From contig CAWGYT010000020.1 of NCBI GenBank assembly GCA_963826795.1, forward strand, positions 372,001 to 436,000: DNA of 64,000 nt, given 5' to 3'. Position numbers and translations under genes: made by a program. Below, piece after piece: positions 36,199 through 44,853 of the stretch; the first letter of the stretch is position 1, and each line of letters begins with the position of its first letter. The notes under the pieces were generated by a model. The model ran no database searches. It was not told where the DNA came from and saw nothing but the letters and a program-made list of their open reading frames with translations. This DNA is from CAWGYT01 sp963826795. Lineage in GTDB: Bacteria > Planctomycetota > Planctomycetia > Pirellulales > Pirellulaceae.

Positions 36199-36728
36199 GA
36201 TTCTCTCCTTGACAGAACGATTCGTAGCCTTGGTATGGGGCCGGGGTACTGTTTCTTCAGCCAACCGACGAGCAGTCGCGGTTTGCTGCGGGGAGTGGTG
36301 CGTGGGAGAATTACGAGCAGCACTCGGCATGCCAGGGAAGCGACGCGGAGTCGAGCGGGGGGCGGTCGGGAAGCCAATTCGAAGCAACCGTCGGACGCCT
36401 CGGTCCATTGCAGAAAAAGACCGCGCGCGGTCGTTTCGAATTGTTGCCGAAAATGCGGCATCGCATCCTTTATCAACCATACGCGGCGCATCCCCAACGA
36501 CAGGATAGCACCGCCCCCGACGATCCACAACAGTCCCGCTTCCACCTTCGATTCAACTCGCTCACCGGACCACCACAACACGAATCGCATGACGGTTGCG
36601 AAGCCCAGCAGGATCCCGCAACGGGGTATTCGCAGCGATTTGGGGTCCTGAGAAACAGCGAACAGGCCCACGTACAGGCACACCAGCGTACCCGTTACGG
36701 ACCAGAACGCCAACGCGAGGATAGACAT
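36195..36728 (-). CDS. Small membrane protein of the operon
   Basis: The ~177-residue protein has an N-terminal helix (SILALAFWSVTGTLVCLYVG), a second around ILLGFATVMRFVLWW and a third around AGLLWIVGGGAILSLG, then a basic C-terminal half without a recognised domain. The ATG overlaps the stop codon of the upstream gene by one base (TGATG), and its own stop overlaps the next ATG. I do not recognise the family. Its tight packing says it belongs to the same pathway as its neighbours. Confidence 0.7.
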   Translation of the reverse strand: MSILALAFWSVTGTLVCLYVGLFAVSQDPKSLRIPRCGILLGFATVMRFVLWWSGERVESKVEAGLLWIVGGGAILSLGMRRVWLIKDAMPHFRQQFETTARGLFLQWTEASDGCFELASRPPPARLRVASLACRVLLVILPRTTPRSKPRLLVGWLKKQYPGPIPRLRIVLSRRES

Positions 36729-37555
36729 CAAGTCGTCACTGCCTGTGCATCGCGGGAACGTATTTCCTCCGTGACGAAGGTGCTGGCTTCCAGCAGTTCG
36801 CGAAAGTCCTTCGCCAGCTGCAGCCCCAGCGGCCCGGAGATGACAAAGTTATCGACCATCAGCGTGCACTTCATTCGCCGCGCCTTCACAATCTCTTCGT
36901 CACGTACGATAGGCTCCCACTGCGTGCTGCCGATGCTAAAGACAACACTCGTCGGTGCGATTGGAAAAAAGCGTCCGAGATTCTGGTCGGCCAAGAACGT
37001 CACGCCGCAAGTGCCCACGTTGCTGACGTAAAATCGGGGGCTGCGTGTCATCCATGCATGGATCAGCCGGGCCAACCACAGTGGCATTTTCGCAAAACGT
37101 TGAAACCTCGCGAGGGCAACACACTCCTCGGCGGGTCGACGTTGGTGGGAGGTAATTTCGGCCTGAATCTGGGCGAGCGACTTGGCCGCGGCGTCGCGGA
37201 TTGTCGCGATGAAAGTCACGATTCGTCCTTCGAATTCACGCGTGATTGGCAGGTTCACGTCGACGCGTTCGAACTGCACAATGCGATAGCCGAGCCAGCG
37301 TCGAAACAAAATCGCATTCGCTTCAGGGCTGCGCTGAATTGCCAGAGCAGTCGCTTTGACGAAGATCGACTTGTCCGTGATTGGCTGGATAAGACGTGAG
37401 TATTTTTTTCGCACCGATTCAAGGCGTGACACATCCACGTCGAATGTTCCGTAACCCAAACAGTGGTGCCGGCGCGCGCGGTCCTTGAACCCGTAAACAT
37501 ACGCGAGCTCACCCCGTACGGGAGCAACACCAGTGACTTGGTTAGGCGTGTTCAT
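36728..37555 (-). CDS. E2 acyltransferase-like (CAT fold) protein with altered active site
   Basis: The ~275-residue protein resembles the catalytic domain of 2-oxoacid dehydrogenase E2 and chloramphenicol acetyltransferases: NAILFRRWLGYRIVQFERVD, NLPITREFEGRIVTFIATI, YVSNVGTCGVTFLA, PTSVVFSIGSTQWEPIV. Where E2 enzymes have the DHRxxDG motif with catalytic His, this protein has DNFVISG (residues 235-241), so both His and the second Asp are replaced. There is no lipoyl or E3-binding domain. It may use another base, bind CoA esters without catalysis, or act as a scaffold. The start at 37555 overlaps the upstream gene by 14 bases; an in-frame ATG further upstream is possible. Confidence 0.78.
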   Translation of the reverse strand: MNTPNQVTGVAPVRGELAYVYGFKDRARRHHCLGYGTFDVDVSRLESVRKKYSRLIQPITDKSIFVKATALAIQRSPEANAILFRRWLGYRIVQFERVDVNLPITREFEGRIVTFIATIRDAAAKSLAQIQAEITSHQRRPAEECVALARFQRFAKMPLWLARLIHAWMTRSPRFYVSNVGTCGVTFLADQNLGRFFPIAPTSVVFSIGSTQWEPIVRDEEIVKARRMKCTLMVDNFVISGPLGLQLAKDFRELLEASTFVTEEIRSRDAQAVTT

Positions 37556-38495
37556 TGCGGTGCAACTCATCCCCTGAGTCAAAATGACATTCCGCGTCGA
37601 ATGCGGCAGCTGGCTGCAATCGCAACAGTCCACCGAGCAATTTGAACACGCGCCGCTTGAAGGGAGCCGTTGTGCGACGCATCAGCCAAGGCAAATGCCA
37701 CAGACGCACGGGCACGCCAAGTCGCCGTGCGGCCCAGATTTCATTCGCATTGAGTGCCAGGGACATGAGCACACAGGACGGTGCCACAAGCAAGCCGGGC
37801 AGCCAGGCAACCGGCCACCATAAGCGATTCTGTTCCAGCACCATGTCATCGAACGCGAGATGACGGGCCTCGTCGAGCGCGTGGTATCGCCAAATTTGGC
37901 GGACGAAGCATTCGGCGCGTCCCAGATGGCCGTGCGCGGTGGTACTCGCGATAATCGTTACTTGTTCGGCAAAGCGAAACATCAGAAACGTCAGGTTGCA
38001 ACGCAACTTGCGACCGGGAAGGCAATGCAATCCGAAGAACAGCCAGCGAAGAAGCCAGTCGATGCGCCACACAGGCAGCATCTCGGCACCTCCCATGGTC
38101 GCGTGAATGACTTCGACGGCGCGCGTAAACATGGTGTAGTGATAAACTTCCTCTTTAATGAAATGGCCGACGTATTCGGCAAACGGCTGCGAACTATCGA
38201 GGTCATACAATCGGCTGAGCGACGCAATCCCATGCCTTTCCAGGAGGCCCGTAAATAGCATCAGATTCATTTGTTGATACTTGGCAAACTGAATCCGCTC
38301 GGAAGCTTGAAGCTGGGAATCGATTCCCGTGCCCGCTAACAGGCTCCAAACCTGGTAAAGAACGAGGTATTCCGCGTCCGTCGTCGTGGCATTCCAGTCG
38401 ATGTCGATCTGCGGGGTGAACGACCGTGTCAACGACAGTTCGTTCAGACGGCCGAGCCTCACTGATGTCTGAGTGCTTTTGTTTGCAGCGGTCAT
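37542..38495 (-). CDS. AurF-like diiron oxygenase
   Basis: The 317-residue protein has the ligand pattern of the AurF N-oxygenase family: EEVYH (Glu116, His119), Glu177 in FRFAEQVT, and HALDEARH (His205, Glu209, His212), matching H-x3-E-x2-H of AurF. AurF-type enzymes oxidise amines to nitro groups; others of this fold act on fatty acyl or other substrates. The start lies six bases after the stop of the radical SAM gene. It is the best-defined catalytic protein of the operon beside the radical SAM enzyme. The substrate is unknown; a hydrophobic or aromatic amine would fit the family. Confidence 0.83.
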   Translation of the reverse strand: MTAANKSTQTSVRLGRLNELSLTRSFTPQIDIDWNATTTDAEYLVLYQVWSLLAGTGIDSQLQASERIQFAKYQQMNLMLFTGLLERHGIASLSRLYDLDSSQPFAEYVGHFIKEEVYHYTMFTRAVEVIHATMGGAEMLPVWRIDWLLRWLFFGLHCLPGRKLRCNLTFLMFRFAEQVTIIASTTAHGHLGRAECFVRQIWRYHALDEARHLAFDDMVLEQNRLWWPVAWLPGLLVAPSCVLMSLALNANEIWAARRLGVPVRLWHLPWLMRRTTAPFKRRVFKLLGGLLRLQPAAAFDAECHFDSGDELHRNEHA

Positions 38496-38501
38496 CGTAC
38501 C

Positions 38502-39947
38502 TTATTGTGCCGTCGGCAAGGCAAAACGTTCGTCATCGGTTGCGTCACCATCCCCACTCTTATCCTGTGACTCACGTTGTTGTCGGAGCAATTCACGGTA
38601 GTGTCTCTTGCGTTCACGGAACGCCTCCGCATTCCACAAGTCCTTCCACAATTCGACGACCCCGTCTTCCAACTCCTCGACCGACATCTTGAGCGGCCGG
38701 AAGTTCAAATCGAACAGCGTACAGCGGTCCCATGCCCCGGGGTACAACAAACGCCCTTGTGCCGCAAGTCGCTCGTATAGCCGCGTGCCCGGAAACGGCG
38801 TCAAGATGGTCACCTGGACTTCGAGCAACCGCATGCGCGCGACACATTCTCGAATGTCATCGAAAATCGCCGGAGTATCGGTATCGAGTCCGACAATAAA
38901 GCAGCCGCAGACGCTGACGCCACGTCCCTGCAGTTCTTCCACGACACGCATGTAATGTGCGTGCTGCGCCGCCTTCCAATTGACGCGATCCAGGCCAAGC
39001 AGCCCTTCTTTCCGCGGTGTTTCAAACCCGATCAGGACTTGCCGACATCCGCTGGGGTAGAGCAGATCGAGCAATTCCGGGTCTTCAGCGACCGAGACGT
39101 CCGTTTCGGTGAAGTAGCGGATGTCTCGCTCGGCCAGTCCTCGCAAGAGTTGCTTCGACCACTTCTTGTTGACAAACGTGTTGTCGTCCGCGAATTCGAT
39201 GAATGGCCGGCGCCAAAAGGACTGCACGACGTCGACTTCGTGCAGCACCTTCTCAACGGGCTTCAGGCGGTAACGTGGACCATACAATTTTGACGCAGCG
39301 CAAAAATCACAGTCCCAAGGGCAGCCGCGCGTCGTTTGAATCGTGATGCGGTTGTAAACGTTAAGCCGCTGCAAACTGCCAGATCGCCGCGGATCGAGCG
39401 AACGCCGGGGAGCGTCAACCTCACGCAAGAGGTCGAACCGCGGCACGGGGGAGTCTTTCAGATCGTAACTGCCGGGGTTTTGCTCGCAATAGAACGGCTG
39501 GAGTCCGGCGCGTCCGTGACGCAGAAAGTCGCGCACCACTCGCGGCCACGTCGTTTCCCCTTCGCCGACGACGACCGAGTCGGTATGCTGGGCGGCTTCC
39601 TCGGGAAGCACACTTGCATGGAGACCGCCGATTACGACCGGGATTCCTTCCGCCCGGAGTGCGTCCGCCACCACGTAGGCGTCGAACGCTCGAGCGGTGT
39701 ACGTGGAGAGGGCGACGAGGTCGAAGTCACGTCGGGGATTCTGAGCAAACGCGTGCACATCGTCGACTTCGAGGTATTCAACATCAATCTCGTCCGGAGT
39801 AACGCCCGCCAACGTCAGTAGCGCCAGGTTGGGCAACTGGGCAATCACCTGACCACGATTCACAAACTGCGGAAGGGTGACGCCCACTTCGATGAAGCGA
39901 CGTGTCTGCAGCTTGACACCGGCGATGGCCACGAGGCCGATTTTCAT
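38502..39947 (-). CDS. B12-binding-type radical SAM enzyme
   Basis: The 481-residue protein starts with a Rossmann-like cobalamin-binding-type domain (residues 1-150: DFDLVALSTYTARAFDAYVV, GIPVVIGGLHASVLPEEA, SVVVGEGETTWPRV), then a radical SAM domain with the 4Fe-4S motif C209-x3-C213-x2-C216 in TTRGCPWDCDFCAASK, GGE-like FADDNTF and GFETPRKEGL segments. The His that usually ligates cobalt (DxHxxG) is not evident, so B12 use is uncertain. Family members (BchE/HpnJ/HpnR type) catalyse methylations, ring contractions or cyclisations on unactivated carbon. It is 31 bases downstream of the membrane-protein gene. It is the likely chemical core of the operon. Confidence 0.88.
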   Translation of the reverse strand: MKIGLVAIAGVKLQTRRFIEVGVTLPQFVNRGQVIAQLPNLALLTLAGVTPDEIDVEYLEVDDVHAFAQNPRRDFDLVALSTYTARAFDAYVVADALRAEGIPVVIGGLHASVLPEEAAQHTDSVVVGEGETTWPRVVRDFLRHGRAGLQPFYCEQNPGSYDLKDSPVPRFDLLREVDAPRRSLDPRRSGSLQRLNVYNRITIQTTRGCPWDCDFCAASKLYGPRYRLKPVEKVLHEVDVVQSFWRRPFIEFADDNTFVNKKWSKQLLRGLAERDIRYFTETDVSVAEDPELLDLLYPSGCRQVLIGFETPRKEGLLGLDRVNWKAAQHAHYMRVVEELQGRGVSVCGCFIVGLDTDTPAIFDDIRECVARMRLLEVQVTILTPFPGTRLYERLAAQGRLLYPGAWDRCTLFDLNFRPLKMSVEELEDGVVELWKDLWNAEAFRERKRHYRELLRQQRESQDKSGDGDATDDERFALPTAQ

Positions 39948-39978
39948 GGTTGAGCTCGGGCAGGTTCTAGGTGAAAGA

Positions 39979-41208
39979 TCACACCTCCGAATCGACAGAG
40001 GACGGCCGCTGCCGTAAGGAGGCGCCGACTCCTAAGAAGCGAACGGCTTGCGGGACTGAACTCGCCAGCAGAACGGTGGCCGACGTGGCCGCGATACCCA
40101 GCAACAGCAGCACGACCGACAGCCACCCGCACCGCGGCCGGCGCAAATCGTACCTCCAGGAAGCGGCCCCCATCTCGATGAATATAGCGGTCATGCCTTG
40201 CACGATCCAGTATGAGTGCGCGAGCCGTGTAAGCCGCCGCGCGAAGCTGTTGTATTGGCCGATGATCGGAGGGACCGCAAACGGGCCATCGAAGGCGTAC
40301 ATCCCCATCAGCATCCCGGCCGTCATGCTGAAGGCAATCAAACACCAGCCGACGGCCGCGGCCCAAGCACGCTCACGCACGGCCACGATCAGCCCGATGA
40401 CGACGCCCGCCAAAACCAGATTCGCCGGAATGCCGAGCAACAGTTTGGCCCGCAAATCAACGGTCGCGGCCAGGACAAGCAGCAGCGGCATCCCAACCGC
40501 ACCCGCGATCAGGAATCGTTCGCCCCAGACGATCATGCCACGGTCATTTCGCGTCCGATTCCCGAAACGGCGGAGCAGCAGCGCCAAGACGGGCAAGGCG
40601 ATGACGGCAGCGCGGGCCAGACGTAACATTCGCAGCCGCACGCCGTCGATGTCTCCCAGGTAGGCCGGCAGGAATCGGTGCGGATCGGCCGCGAACAGCG
40701 CCATTGCGAGATTCATCGTCATCCCCAGCGCAAAGACCGCCAGCACGGCCAGCGAGAGCTTCCCTACCTGACGCTGACCGACACCGAAGGAAAGCAGCAT
40801 CAGGGCAAGGAGATTGACGGTCGCCCCGCCGGGGGCAAGCCAGAGCGCTGCCGGCGAAATGATACCCAGCGTCCAGCCGATCGCATACAGTCCAGAGCCG
40901 CCGACGGACAACACGGCGCCCCAGCCGGCGATCGGCGATCGGGTCCTTGCTTCGGCCAGGATCACACCCAGCCCCAACTGAAAGAAGGCGGCCGCCAGCA
41001 CGACGGCTTGACCATGGCGCGCATGCATTCGCCCCGTGGCGTACAACCGCTCCGCCTCTCGTTCGCCGAGCGACCAAGGATCGAGCCATCCGCCCACGCC
41101 AAAACCGACGACCAGCAGCACGTAACCCAGCCACAGATTCAACTCGCCGCTGGCCAAGTAAGCGCCACGCTCGAAGCGGCACGCGGCTGCAAGGGATCGC
41201 ACGTCCAT
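39979..41208 (-). CDS. Polytopic membrane protein leading the operon
   Basis: The 409-residue protein has about eleven membrane helices (LNLWLGYVLLVVGFGVGGWL, GQAVVLAAAFFQLGLGVILA, AGWGAVLSVGGSGLYAIGWT, AVIALPVLALLLRRF and more) and few charged loops. Several His residues lie in or near helices (RMHARHGQAVV, TRLAHSYWIVQG), reminiscent of heme- or copper-binding membrane proteins such as the NnrS or NorB types, but I see no clear family motif. It is the first gene of the minus-strand operon. The start is uncertain since no strong ribosome binding site is seen. A role as transporter or membrane-bound redox partner is inference. Confidence 0.65.
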   Translation of the reverse strand: MDVRSLAAACRFERGAYLASGELNLWLGYVLLVVGFGVGGWLDPWSLGEREAERLYATGRMHARHGQAVVLAAAFFQLGLGVILAEARTRSPIAGWGAVLSVGGSGLYAIGWTLGIISPAALWLAPGGATVNLLALMLLSFGVGQRQVGKLSLAVLAVFALGMTMNLAMALFAADPHRFLPAYLGDIDGVRLRMLRLARAAVIALPVLALLLRRFGNRTRNDRGMIVWGERFLIAGAVGMPLLLVLAATVDLRAKLLLGIPANLVLAGVVIGLIVAVRERAWAAAVGWCLIAFSMTAGMLMGMYAFDGPFAVPPIIGQYNSFARRLTRLAHSYWIVQGMTAIFIEMGAASWRYDLRRPRCGWLSVVLLLLGIAATSATVLLASSVPQAVRFLGVGASLRQRPSSVDSEV

Positions 41209-41357
41209 GGAGATCTCGCTCGAGGCAAGTCATGCATCGCCCGCGCGTTCGGGCATAGGTCGACTCGTCGAGATTGTACACGCCGAGCCAACCACCGGCG
41301 CGTCATTTCCGCCAAGCCTCGTGCTTTGCGGTCGGGAAATGGACACGCCTGAGGGCA

Positions 41358-42548
41358 CTACTCGGGACTCGGCGGATCCGTCGCGTCAGCTGCCTTCGGT
41401 GCAGGTGTGGCCTCGGTGGCACGACGACGCCACTTCTGGATCGCCTGTTCTCGCTCCTCGTCGCTGGCGAATCCAACGGTCGACGTCTGGATCATCGTGG
41501 TGGCGTTTTCTTTGAATTCCGGCAATCCATAGGCCTGGAAGTCGGCGCCGGCGCGATGCAGCAGGACCGCCAAGGCAACGTCGCGAACCTGGGTCGTGAT
41601 TCGAACGCGATTGACGCGATTGTGGGACGACACGATTCCCGGATCATCCAGCAGATTTTCGACGAGCTTCAAGTCCTCCTCGTCGCCCATCTTGCCGAGC
41701 ACCAACAGGGCGTATTGCCGTACATGCGGAATTCCCAGCCGTTCGGACACGACCTGTCGGGCGGGACCGAGGCCTTCCTTTAAGTCGTAGTAAAGTGCGA
41801 AATGGAATCGTTGGGTGAGGTACGGATTCCCAGAGCTCTTGCCGATCAGCTTGCCCATCAACGCCCGCAGGGCCTCACGTTTTCCGCCGGCGCGGATGGC
41901 GGCGTCGAAATCGGGCGATCGATAGCAGAGTGACATCAGATTGGCCTGGTTGGAGAGCTGAATGTCCTCCTCGGCCGCCACCAGCAGCAGCGCCGCCACA
42001 CTCCCCACCGACACCGATCGCTTCTGACGAGCTCCTAACTCAAGCGAAACAACTCGCGACGTGAGGAGGCTCGACGCCACGTGCGGTGGACTCTGATAAA
42101 CCGAGTCCAAGAATGTCCATTCGTCTTCCAACATCTCGACGAACAGCTGTCGTGCTTCGTCCGAGTTACCAGAGATCGACTGGTACTCGGCCCAACCCGG
42201 AAGCTCTTCGTCGGAATCGATGTCGACACCGGCGATGAACGCGTTGATCAGACGCTGCCGATCGTCGTGGCGAATCACGCGCAGAATCTGCTGAGCTCGA
42301 AAACGTACTTCCGGGTCGTCCGACTGCAGCGCCCGCTTGATGGGTCCGGCGACGGCGATCCCGAGGGAGGAGAGCGTTTCCGTCGCCACCTGACGTTCGA
42401 TGAAATGTGGCGATCCCAGCTCTTCGATCAGTTGATCCACGTCGGGAGCGGTGGAGGGGTCAATTTGAGCCTGGAGCGTCGGCCCACCGACGAGCAGCAA
42501 CCCCACCAGGGAGACTGCCACCGCCCACCGAGAACGTGTGTTGCGCAT
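41358..42548 (-). CDS. Secreted HEAT-repeat protein
   Basis: From the ATG with GGAGGTG upstream, the 396-residue protein has a signal peptide (WAVAVSLVGLLLVGGPTLQA) and HEAT-like helical repeats, first clear at LIEELGSPHFIERQVATETL and IKRALQSDDPEVRFRAQQIL, with another at VRQYALLVLGKMGDEEDL. The end is rich in Ala, Pro and Glu. HEAT repeats bind other proteins; no catalytic motif is seen. It is divergent from the Gfo/Idh/MocA gene, with about 205 bases between, and points away from the radical SAM operon's start. Confidence 0.8.
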   Translation of the reverse strand: MRNTRSRWAVAVSLVGLLLVGGPTLQAQIDPSTAPDVDQLIEELGSPHFIERQVATETLSSLGIAVAGPIKRALQSDDPEVRFRAQQILRVIRHDDRQRLINAFIAGVDIDSDEELPGWAEYQSISGNSDEARQLFVEMLEDEWTFLDSVYQSPPHVASSLLTSRVVSLELGARQKRSVSVGSVAALLLVAAEEDIQLSNQANLMSLCYRSPDFDAAIRAGGKREALRALMGKLIGKSSGNPYLTQRFHFALYYDLKEGLGPARQVVSERLGIPHVRQYALLVLGKMGDEEDLKLVENLLDDPGIVSSHNRVNRVRITTQVRDVALAVLLHRAGADFQAYGLPEFKENATTMIQTSTVGFASDEEREQAIQKWRRRATEATPAPKAADATDPPSPE

Positions 42549-42753
42549 TCCTGCACCTCCGATCCAATTCAGTTCGAGCCAAGCCACGGTTCCCATTCTA
42601 AATCGATCGGCAGCGTCACGTCTAGAAAACCCTCCCGCAGAATCGCCTCGGCCGGGGCGTGAAATCGCCAAAATCGCTGAACCTGCTGGACAAACGCTTG
42701 CCGTCGGGTTACGAAATGGGCTGCTCGTTCCTTTTCCCTTGGAGGCAAATTCG

Positions 42754-43974
42754 ATGGGTCGCAAGCACAACACCACACGGCGACAGTTTCTGAAGACCGC
42801 GGGCGCCGCGGTCGCCGCGCCTTACATCATCACGTCCTCGGCCCTGGGCAGCTCAGATCGTGCCCCCGCCAGCGATCGGATCGTGATGGGAGGGATCGGG
42901 ATCGGAAACATGGGACGCGGCGACCAGGGCGCCTTCCTCGGACGATCCGACGTGCAGTACGTCGCCACTTGCGACGTCCGCAGCGGGGCTCGCAACGGGT
43001 CGAAAGGGAAGATCGACCAACACTACGGCAACTCAGACTGTGCCGCGTACGGGGACTTCCGCGAGCTGTTGGCTCGCGACGACATCGACGCGGTGCATGT
43101 GGCCACGCCTGACCACTGGCACGCCATCATGGTCATCGAGGCGTGCCGCAACGGCAAGGATGTGTATTGCCAGAAGCCGGAAACCCTGACGCTTCGTGAG
43201 GGCCCACTGATGGTCGAGGCGGCGCGCCGCTATTCACGCGTCGTTTCCGGTGGGAGCCAGCGCGTGCTGGAAGACTATCGCGAGATCGTCAACAAGTGCT
43301 GGAGCGGCGAGCTCGGCAAGATCAAGTCGATCAACGTCTCGGTGGGGCCGTTATCGCAGCCTTGCAATCTACCGGCCGAAGATGCCCCGGCCGACATCGA
43401 TTGGGAGATGTGGCTCGGCCCCGCGCCGTGGGCTCCCTACAACAAGGCCCGCTGCGATGGCAACTTTGGAACGAGCGGCGGGAGTTGGCGATCCTACATC
43501 GATTACTCGGGCGGCGGCATGACCGACTGGGGTGCCCACCATTTCGGCGGAGCAACCTTCGCCGTCGATGTGCGCGAGTTGCAGCCTGAGCGAGTGACCT
43601 ACCATGATGAACCCGACGGCAAGTACTTAAGCTACGAATATCCGAACGGCTTGCTGCTCTACCACAATCGTCCCAACACCGGGAATCTGCACGTCGAGTC
43701 ATCGCCCGACGAAGAGAAACCGGCGAAGCCGGTCCCGACCTACAAAGGGACCGGGGGCATCTATGGCGATTTCATTCATTGCGTCAAAACGCGGGAGAAA
43801 CCCTTCCGCGACATCGAACTCGCGGTCAACTCGGTGGCCGTCAGCCACCTGGGGATCATCGCCTATCGCCTCCAACGGTCGCTTACCTGGGATGCGGCCA
43901 CACAGCAGTTCCCTGGCGACGAGGAAGCCAATCGGCTGCTCGATCGCGCCCGACGCGAACCGTGGCAACTGTAG
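42754..43974 (+). CDS. Gfo/Idh/MocA-family oxidoreductase, Tat-exported
   Basis: The 406-residue protein starts with a twin-arginine signal (TTRRQFLKTAGAAVAAPYII), then a Rossmann domain with GIGIGNMGRGDQGAF, ATCDVR, HVATPDHWHAIMVIEACRNG and KDVYCQKPETLTLREG. The C-terminal oxidoreductase domain has PLSQPCNLPAEDAP, SYIDYSGGGMTDWGAHHFGG and GDFIHCVKTREKPFRDIELA. GGAGG lies nine bases before the ATG. The EKP motif of the family appears as QKP, with Gln in place of Glu. Exported Gfo/Idh proteins of this kind are frequent in planctomycetes and are thought to act on sugars or cyclitols. It leads a unit with two HEAT proteins. Confidence 0.92.
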   Translation: MGRKHNTTRRQFLKTAGAAVAAPYIITSSALGSSDRAPASDRIVMGGIGIGNMGRGDQGAFLGRSDVQYVATCDVRSGARNGSKGKIDQHYGNSDCAAYGDFRELLARDDIDAVHVATPDHWHAIMVIEACRNGKDVYCQKPETLTLREGPLMVEAARRYSRVVSGGSQRVLEDYREIVNKCWSGELGKIKSINVSVGPLSQPCNLPAEDAPADIDWEMWLGPAPWAPYNKARCDGNFGTSGGSWRSYIDYSGGGMTDWGAHHFGGATFAVDVRELQPERVTYHDEPDGKYLSYEYPNGLLLYHNRPNTGNLHVESSPDEEKPAKPVPTYKGTGGIYGDFIHCVKTREKPFRDIELAVNSVAVSHLGIIAYRLQRSLTWDAATQQFPGDEEANRLLDRARREPWQL

Positions 43975-44034
43975 CGCCGACGTTTTCGCGACTCTCAACT
44001 TACATTCTCTCACACGACGATAGGGGAACTCGAC

Positions 44035-44729
44035 ATGTTGGACGCAGCGCTGGATGCCTTGAAGACCTATGACTGGGGCGCCGACCGCAACGTTTTGAAT
44101 CCGATTGATGAGGCCATTGTGGCGACGCACGGGGACGTCGCGGCGCGAGGTGACCTGGAGCACCGCCTGGTCGCGATTCTCGCGACCGATGCGTCACGCG
44201 ACGCGAAGGACTTTGTCTGCCGCAAACTGATGGTGATCGGGACGGCCGCGTCCGTGCCGGCCCTCGCCGAAATGCTGGCCAGCGAAGCCCACTCGCACAT
44301 GGCTCGCTACGCCTTGGAACGAATTCCGGCCCCCGAAGCTGCGCGGCCCTGCAGGCAGCCCTGCCGACGCTCGACGGAAAGCTCAAGATCGGCGTTATCA
44401 GCTCGCTCGGTTCCCGCAGGGAAACCGGGTCCGTGCCGGCGCTGGCCCGCCTGCTGGGCGACCATGACGCGGGAATCGCCCGCGCCGCCGCCTTGGCACT
44501 CGGCGATATCCGGACTCCCGAAGCCGCGGAGGCGTTGACCTCGTCCAAACCCAACCCGGAGGTCCGATCGGCCGTCACCGACGCGTCGTTGGCCTGTGCC
44601 GAAGCGATGTTGGCGGCCGGCAAGAAGGCCGCGGCCCTGGCCATCTACAAGGGATTCGCCAAAGACGACCAGCCCAAACACGTGCGGCTCGCGGCCACCC
44701 GCGGCATGCTGGCGTGCGCGGGGACCTAA
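44035..44729 (+). pseudogene. HEAT-repeat protein, one frameshift
   Basis: Two frames join near 44342-44350 into about 231 codons. The first starts at MLDAALDALKTYDWG and carries LEHRLVAILATDASRDAKDF, VCRKLMVIGTAASVPALAE and HMARYALERIPAPEA; the second reads PALARLLGDHDAGIARAAAL, ALGDIRTPEAAEAL and ends ACAGT. HEAT-like repeats cover all of it. One missing base (or two extra) restores the frame and yields RALQAALPTLDGKLKIGVIS across the break. It is 60 bases after the Gfo/Idh gene, a pairing common in planctomycetes. It has no signal peptide. Confidence 0.75.
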
Positions 44730-44755
44730 CGTCACCGAGGGGCAGGCCGCGAGCC

Positions 44756-44797
44756 TGTGCCAATCCAGCTGTGCCAATCCAGCTGTGCCAATCCAGC
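44756..44797 (+). repeat. 14-bp tandem triplicate
   Basis: TGTGCCAATCCAGC occurs three times head-to-tail in the gap between the two HEAT-protein genes. Confidence 0.9.
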
Positions 44798-44853
44798 GGG
44801 TGTCACCGCCGAGGTGAGACCTCGTTGTTCAACTCAGCGCCGGGAGGACCGAT

